A stretch of DNA of 12,315 bases. Origin: Gymnopus androsaceus JB14 (lineage: Eukaryota > Basidiomycota > Agaricomycetes > Agaricales > Omphalotaceae). Below, piece by piece: positions 8,027 to 12,315 of this stretch. Where the stretch lies: contig ML770260.1 of the NCBI GenBank assembly GCA_009733575.1, forward strand, positions 1 to 12,315, given 5' to 3'. A program made the position numbers and the translations under genes. How positions within the stretch are numbered: position 1 is the first letter of the stretch; every line of letters starts with the position of its first letter. The notes beneath the pieces were generated by a model that was not told where the DNA came from, did not search any database, and saw nothing but the letters and a program-made list of their open reading frames with translations.

Positions 8027-8104
8027 GTTAGCATCACCTCCTCACCTTCATTTTCCTGCCATATAATCCTCAGCTCACTCCACTTTTTTTTTTTTTTTTT
8101 GCAG
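8027..8104 (+). other. 5'UTR intron of copy 2
   Basis: It starts GTTAGC after GATCAG and ends in 17 T then GCAG, 10 nt before the start codon. It is one T longer than its twin. Confidence 0.7.
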
Positions 8105-8114
8105 CTACAAAACA

Positions 8115-8498
8115 ATGCAATTCAACATCCGAGTCGTCTTTATCACTGCAGTCCTTGCTGCCGCTCCAGCGCTGTCTGCCTCAGTCACCGCCTTTGCGGG
8201 GGCGGGATGCACTGGCTCGATTGTATCCACTGGCTCGATCGGAACTGGATGTCTCGCCTTCACTAATGGCGGGTCGGCAAGGTCATGGAGTTATTCTGGT
8301 GTCCCCCACTCAATCGCGTTCTATGAATCCGGCGGCGGTCACGATGACTGTACCAATGGCGCGTTCGAGACGCTTGGTGCTGGCTCTGGATGTGCGACTG
8401 CACCTGCTGGGTAAGTGTTGATTTCAATTGGATGAATTGGCGAGCTGATAATGTTGATTGAATACAGATTCAACATTGAGAGCGCGTTGGTGTCTTAG
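8115..8498 (+). CDS. Small secreted cysteine-containing protein, copy 2
   Basis: Coding exons are 8115-8410 and 8468-8498, with a 57-bp intron at 8411-8467 (GTAAGT..ACAG). The 108-residue product is identical to copy 1. Exon 1 differs at only two bases, both third-position and silent (GGC/GGT, GAA/GAG), and the stop is TAG instead of TAA. It has the same signal peptide (1-22) and the same four cysteines (32, 46, 79, 93). The start is supported by the signal peptide and by the leader intron ending 10 nt before the ATG. It is transcribed away from copy 1, and the promoters are about 1 kb apart across the spacer. Both copies look intact and expressible. Roles such as host or surface interaction are plausible for the class but are not shown by the sequence. 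Confidence 0.85.
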
Positions 8499-8758
8499 AT
8501 TTGTCGCCATAGTTTCCATACCTCTTGGCTCATGGCTTATGTCTGTGGAGTTTTGGTTTTTCTTCGCGAGTTTTTCAAGTTCGAAAAAGGGAGAAAAGAA
8601 CAGAATTATCCATGTACTATATATATTGTACCTCAATGAAGGAGATCTAAGCAAAAAGTTCACTCTAAAACCCATACATCAGAAGGCCATTCACCACAGT
8701 CACCAACCCATTACATTTCTTTTATTTTCAGTTACATCAGCAAAACCTGGATAATTGT

Positions 8759-8842
8759 CATAGCTGTCATAGCAAGCCATAGCAGCCATAGAACTATGAA
8801 CTGCTATGAACTGCTATGGGTAGCTATGAGTTGCTATGAGCT
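8759..8842. repeat. Left word array of element C
   Basis: CATAG occurs at 8759, 8768, 8778 and 8787. The word then flips to TATG at 8795, 8805, 8815, 8825 and 8835: five copies at an exact 10-bp step. Confidence 0.8.
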
Positions 8843-8868
8843 TGCAGATATATATTGCCCTTTGACAT

Positions 8869-8940
8869 CCATAGCAGCTCATAGCAGCCCATAGCAATCC
8901 ATAGCTCTGGATAGATGGGGACCTTGCTATGAGTGCTATG
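8869..8940. repeat. Right word array of element C
   Basis: CATAG begins at 8870, 8880, 8890 and 8900, an exact 10-bp step. After a short break CTATG follows at 8928 and 8936. Confidence 0.8.
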
Positions 8941-8994
8941 ATGCTGGACAGAGCTATCCAGCTCTGTCCAATACACCCAGGTTTTGCTGATGTA

Positions 8995-9715
8995 CACTCC
9001 AAAAGGACAAATAAATCTGCTTGAATGAAATACAAACTGATTTACATATTAAAAAATCACTTATGAGTAAAAAATTGAGTGAAATGTAGTTGTTCAGTCA
9101 ATCTACTTAGATTACCAATAATGGAGTGGCAGCCAACTTATTTCACTGACTTATTTAACTTATTTCTTCCCACACTTATGAACTTTACTCAGTGAACATC
9201 AATTTACTTGGCGGATCTATTATGGCGTATTTACATAATGCTACCTTCACAAATCAAATGTCTTGTATGCTGTCCCACTGCTCACTATTGTTTGTAAGAG
9301 TACCCAACTACACATGCTATAACTGTTCAGCTTAACCAGACGCTTCTTCAAACTTCACACTCTGTATAATCAGCATGCTATTGATTGTCAACCTGATGAG
9401 TGTACTACGGCATATTTACTGCCATTGTTTTATCAAACTGATTCAAATGTGTTCAATAATGCTTGCTGACCATTGTTGCTTATACTTCTGCTGTACAATG
9501 AGTCATTTTTTGCAGATGCAATGCTTTTGCATTACCCTCATGTATGGAGCTGCACATAAGTATTTTGGATGCTGTACAGCAGCTCAGGGTACATTGTGTA
9601 GCATCATGAATGGTTCCCAGCACTGTGTGATTCTATGATTGTTACTGATCTCTTACCACTGTTCTCTGCCCATGTACATCTGAAAAGGTATTTTGTCCTT
9701 GTAGAAAGTGCTCTA
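8995..9715. other. Intergenic, no gene seen
   Basis: AT-rich. A small inverted motif TGCAATGCTTTTGCA near 9518-9532 and scattered GTACAGCAGC words are the only structure. The 87-codon frame at 9375-9638 is Cys/His-rich by chance composition and has no signal or domain. Confidence 0.45.
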
Positions 9716-10134
9716 TTATAGTATTATGTTTGTACTACAGAGGCAAACCCGGAAGCAGAACAAAAATATAAAATTGATGTACTTTCTGGAGAATACTGTC
9801 AATTTAGTCAAATTTCTTTTTGTATTGGGGTTATATATGTCCAATAAGAACAGCATAATTTTTGCAGAATTTTCTGTGTGCATCTTACCTTTGAAATGTG
9901 TTGATCTTCTTGAAGAGTGGCAAAATGCCAAAAAACCCTGATCCAGAACATCACATGGATTACCTGCTACCACTCTCAGAAACCCTCAGAAATTCAACAG
10001 AACTACATGTCTACCATCTGATATTCTCTATCATGCCTCCTAGTCAGGACCATGGTGGTTGTCCATGTGGAACCAAGGCACAGCGGAAGAAACAGGCCAT
10101 TTATGTGACTTTTGCGATTTTGATCACAAATTGA
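9716..10134 (+). pseudogene. Possible decayed coding region
   Basis: Protein-like stretches occur in changing plus-strand frames. EANPEAEQKYKIDVLSGEYC is read from about 9738. LLEEWQNAKKP (to 9941) is followed, after a one-frame shift, by DPEHHMDYLLPLSETLRN and on to a Cys/Lys-rich tail ending at the stop at 10132-10134. A TTTGTACTACAG acceptor-like site precedes it at 9738. No family is recognised. It may be a relic with frameshifts, or chance. Confidence 0.25.
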
Positions 10135-10501
10135 ATTATTGATGTATCTATTGTATCATATTCATAATTTACATGATTCAGAGACCCTGTTAAAAAAAAC
10201 TGGGCACAGAAAGCTGCTCTACAGCTTGCCAAAAAGAGATGTTCCGATTCTGGGTACATTCCGGTTCCTGGTTTGTCTCTGTATATAGTGTTACATAGCT
10301 CATGTAAAGTTTTCCCTATATAGGGCTATTTCAAAATGGTTCAGCATCCCAAATTGCTGAAAGTCCTACCCAAGGTGTACCTTGCCCCAATATAAATTGT
10401 TCTCCACTGACCATTTGCTCACAACTATTCCAAAGTGAGGTTTTACATTTGATAATGAGCTGGCAATGCTAACTCTACAGAGGCAGCTGCATTTATATAA
10501 C
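10135..10501. other. Intergenic
   Basis: AT-rich with no coding frame or clear repeat. Confidence 0.45.
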
Positions 10502-10503
10502 TA

Positions 10504-11167
10504 CAGTGGCGACGAAATTAACTGAACAGCCGATATTTCTACAGCACAGCCACATATTGACTTCAAACAAGTTGTAGATAGAAGTGAAAGAGTAATCTAA
10601 TGTCATTTACAAAGTTTTTTCATTACCAAATATGGTAATTCTTGAAATATACAGTAATTTGTGATGAATTTTGAGAGGTTGCATTCAGAAATTGGTTTTT
10701 TGCAAAAATGGAGTTCACCACTGAAATCTACATGAAAAACTACCTAAGGTACAAATTTTTCCAATATGAATTGATGCTGTCAATAGTCCTCTATACTGCA
10801 ATGAAAGTGGCCATTTTTTAGCATTTGAAGTTAAAATTGGCCAAAATTGCACAAAATGGCCACTTTGCAAGCTTTATTCTAAGGCAACAAGCATAAGAAT
10901 TTATATTGGAAAAATTAGTACCCTAGGTAGTTTTTCATGTAGATTTCAGTGGTGAACTCCATTTTTGTACAAAATCAATTTCTGAATGCAACCTCTCAAA
11001 ATTCATCACAAATTACTTCATATTCCAAGAATTACCATATTTGGTAATGAAAAAACTTTGTAAATGACATTAGATTACTCTTTCTCTCCTATCTACAACT
11101 TGTTTGAAGTCGATATGTGGCTGTGCTGTAGAGATATTGGCTGTTCGGTTAATTTTTGCCGCTAGTG
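10504..11167. mobile_element. Mariner-like full-length foldback MITE (664 bp)
   Basis: Ends CAGTGGCGACGAAATTAAC (10504 on) and GTTAATTTTTGCCGCTAGTG (to 11167) are inverted and flanked by TA (10502-10503, 11168-11169). The inverted similarity runs almost the whole length, for example ACAGCACAGCCACATAT, GGAGTTCACCACTGAAATC and AGTGGCCATTTT, and meets at the exact midpoint near 10835. TA plus CAGTGGCG-type ends match fungal Tc1/mariner elements. The arms remain highly similar, so it is probably young. Any transcript would fold into a hairpin of about 300 bp. There is no transposase. Confidence 0.8.
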
Positions 11168-11169
11168 TA

Positions 11170-11984
11170 CTGTGAAATTTGAACTTCACAGAAAATTGCT
11201 TTGAGTCCATCCACTTCCTCACTTTCCTGACCACTAAGTTGCTGACCCCTCTCAATTAGAACATCCTTGACTGCTGTAACTTGTGATGTGGGCCAACACT
11301 ACCGCGTGGCAGTTACTCGTCGCAGCAATCTGCTTGAAATCTAAGAACAAAAATAGAAGTTTGTATATATTCAATATAAGTACAGGTCACTACAATCAAA
11401 CACTTACATACATTTACAATTTAGAATAAAAAAAGCACAAAATTATTGAATCATTCAGGAGAAAGTGAGGATTCAAGAGGATTATCCTTGAATATGATGC
11501 GGAAAAAAATTTTCATATGTACCAGGCAATGCCCATAGATCATAATCAGACTCCATTGCCTAGGATGTATAAAGCATACAGGAATCTAGAAGCAATATTG
11601 AGGGAATAGTGTAGAGGGAAATAAAATAATTGATAAGTGCAATCATAATTAATGTTCTGTCCTACTAATCTAAGCAAACATGTAACTTGTAAGTAGGATA
11701 TAAATGAGGTTCAACATGTTGGACACTGATGAAAGGAAGAGGAAGAAAACTGAAACACAAAAATATGAATTCCGTGATTTTACTGTGTAAGAAATCTGCG
11801 ATAAGCTAGCAAAGTGCACTTATCAGAGCCTTCAGAGGATAAGCTAAGCATGGCTTAAGAGTTGGCAGCACATTGTTAAGCACTTTCATCCTTTTGGAGT
11901 TGACCCTCATAGCTATCGCTATGGGCGGCCTTATTGGACAAAAATCAAATAGAGTTTTGATCCTAATAAATATGAAGTTACCGG
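11170..11984. other. Intergenic, no gene seen
   Basis: AT-rich. One near-palindrome CATAGC-tatc-GCTATG near 11908-11923 uses the same word as element C, but no TIR accompanies it. Confidence 0.45.
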
Positions 11985-12090
11985 CATGATCACATTTTAT
12001 TCTAGGATTTTGCGGCATGATCACACCACATTTTGAGATTTTGCGTCGTGATCACAATCAAAATTAAGCTCTTAGCATGATCACAATGCA
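11985..12090. repeat. 31-bp tandem repeat with TGATCA core
   Basis: Units begin CATGATCACA at 11985, CATGATCACA at 12016, CGTGATCACA at 12047 and CATGATCACA at 12076, giving lengths of 31, 31 and 29 bp and a partial fourth. Units 1 and 2 also share GATTTTGCG. The TGATCA core is a palindrome, and another TGATCAC lies at 12168. Role unknown. Confidence 0.7.
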
Positions 12091-12315
12091 ATGCAAAGTT
12101 TATGAAATGCCCAAACTCTCAAGTACCTAATCATGGTATGCAAACTTTGTCTTTTGCAATCACAATTGTGATCACTGCCAGTTTTTCTGAGTTTTGTGAC
12201 ATGAGCATTAAAGTTAGTGCTTGAAAACACTATTTTGTGCCTGGAAACCTGATTTTTATCTCTTAGACATTCAAACTTGTGCATTCTGGAGCGAATGCAG
12301 ACATGTCTCATGGTG
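12091..12315. other. Right edge, no gene seen
   Basis: A 76-codon minus-strand frame (12081-12311) has no protein-like features. Nothing else is supported. Confidence 0.4.

Larger units (their letters stand above)
7629..8651. repeat. Right arm of the 1-kb inverted duplication
   Basis: Reverse complement of 6302-7330. Its inner end shows a local duplication, ACCAGCTACAACCAGCC. See the left arm for the distribution of differences. Confidence 0.9.
8735..8992. mobile_element. Word-array TIR element C (258 bp, TA-flanked)
   Basis: Perfect 16-bp inverted ends CATCAGCAAAACCTGG (8735-8750) and CCAGGTTTTGCTGATG (8977-8992) are flanked by TA at 8733-8734 and 8993-8994. This is the cleanest copy of the family in the window. 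The body is almost wholly CATAG / CTATG words in both orientations around a short core (8843-8868). A perfect hairpin (11-bp stem TGGACAGAGCT / AGCTCTGTCCA, loop ATCC, 8945-8970) sits just inside the right end. It encodes nothing. Confidence 0.8.

Noticed and set aside
6890..8066. 70-codon frames in the promoters (6890-7102 minus, 7854-8066 plus)
   Set aside because: They span the palindrome, TATA-like site and splice donor of the leader; identity between copies is explained by the duplication.
8115..8414. 99-residue intronless version of the secreted protein
   Set aside because: It stops only because it reads into GTAAGT; splicing the 57-bp intron gives a 108-residue product in both copies.
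8155..8421. 88-codon frames overlapping each secreted protein gene (8155-8421 plus, 6536-6802 minus)
   Set aside because: The two base differences between copies are silent in the secreted-protein frame but change residues (A/V, K/R) in this one; it also has no signal peptide and ignores the intron.
8735..8992. Word arrays as a CRISPR array
   Set aside because: The units are about 10 bp, have no spacers, occur in both orientations, and the host looks eukaryotic.
1..12315. tRNA, rRNA or viral genes
   Set aside because: No cloverleaf-like blocks, rRNA-like stretches or viral replication or capsid motifs were noticed by eye on either strand.

Overview
The window looks like repeat-rich nuclear DNA of a filamentous fungus, most likely a basidiomycete (Agaricomycete type). 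The evidence is short introns (49-57 bp, GT..AG, plus roughly 77-bp 5'UTR introns), a small secreted protein gene with a signal peptide, pyrimidine-rich start regions, and AT-rich spacers filled with short non-autonomous DNA elements. Nothing bacterial is present: no operons, no Shine-Dalgarno logic, no dense ORFs. The species cannot be named from the sequence alone.

Layout. 1-588: the 5' part of a multi-exon minus-strand gene that runs off the left edge, with a 24-nt micro-exon; product not recognised. 777-1518, 2093-2899 and 8735-8992: three members of one unusual repeat family. They share the terminal inverted repeat CATCAGCAAAACCTG(T/G), and where a target duplication is visible it is TA. 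Their arms hold short 'words' repeated every 10 bp, and the word differs from element to element while both arms of one element share it. 3811-4302: a hAT-like MITE with an 8-bp (7/8) target duplication. 4499-5063: a full-length foldback element. 5195-5836: a TA-flanked element with 15-bp ends. 10504-11167: a 664-bp, TA-flanked, mariner-like full-length foldback element.

The centre (6302-8651) is a large inverted duplication: arms of about 1.03 kb around a 298-bp spacer. Each arm carries one complete small secreted protein gene (108 aa, two coding exons and a 5'UTR intron), and the two genes are transcribed away from each other. The predicted proteins are identical. Promoter-proximal DNA and exon 1 are almost identical while both ends of the arms differ by about 5 percent, which suggests gene conversion over the core. 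Each promoter carries a perfect 29-bp palindrome.

The rest (about 1.5-2.1, 2.9-3.8, 5.84-6.3, 9.0-10.5 and 11.2-12.3 kb) has no gene I can support, apart from hairpins, a possible coding relic near 9.72-10.13 kb and a 31-bp tandem repeat with a TGATCA core near 12.0 kb. The only expressible genes I would defend are the twin secreted protein genes and the partial left-edge gene; the remainder is mobile-element debris around them.
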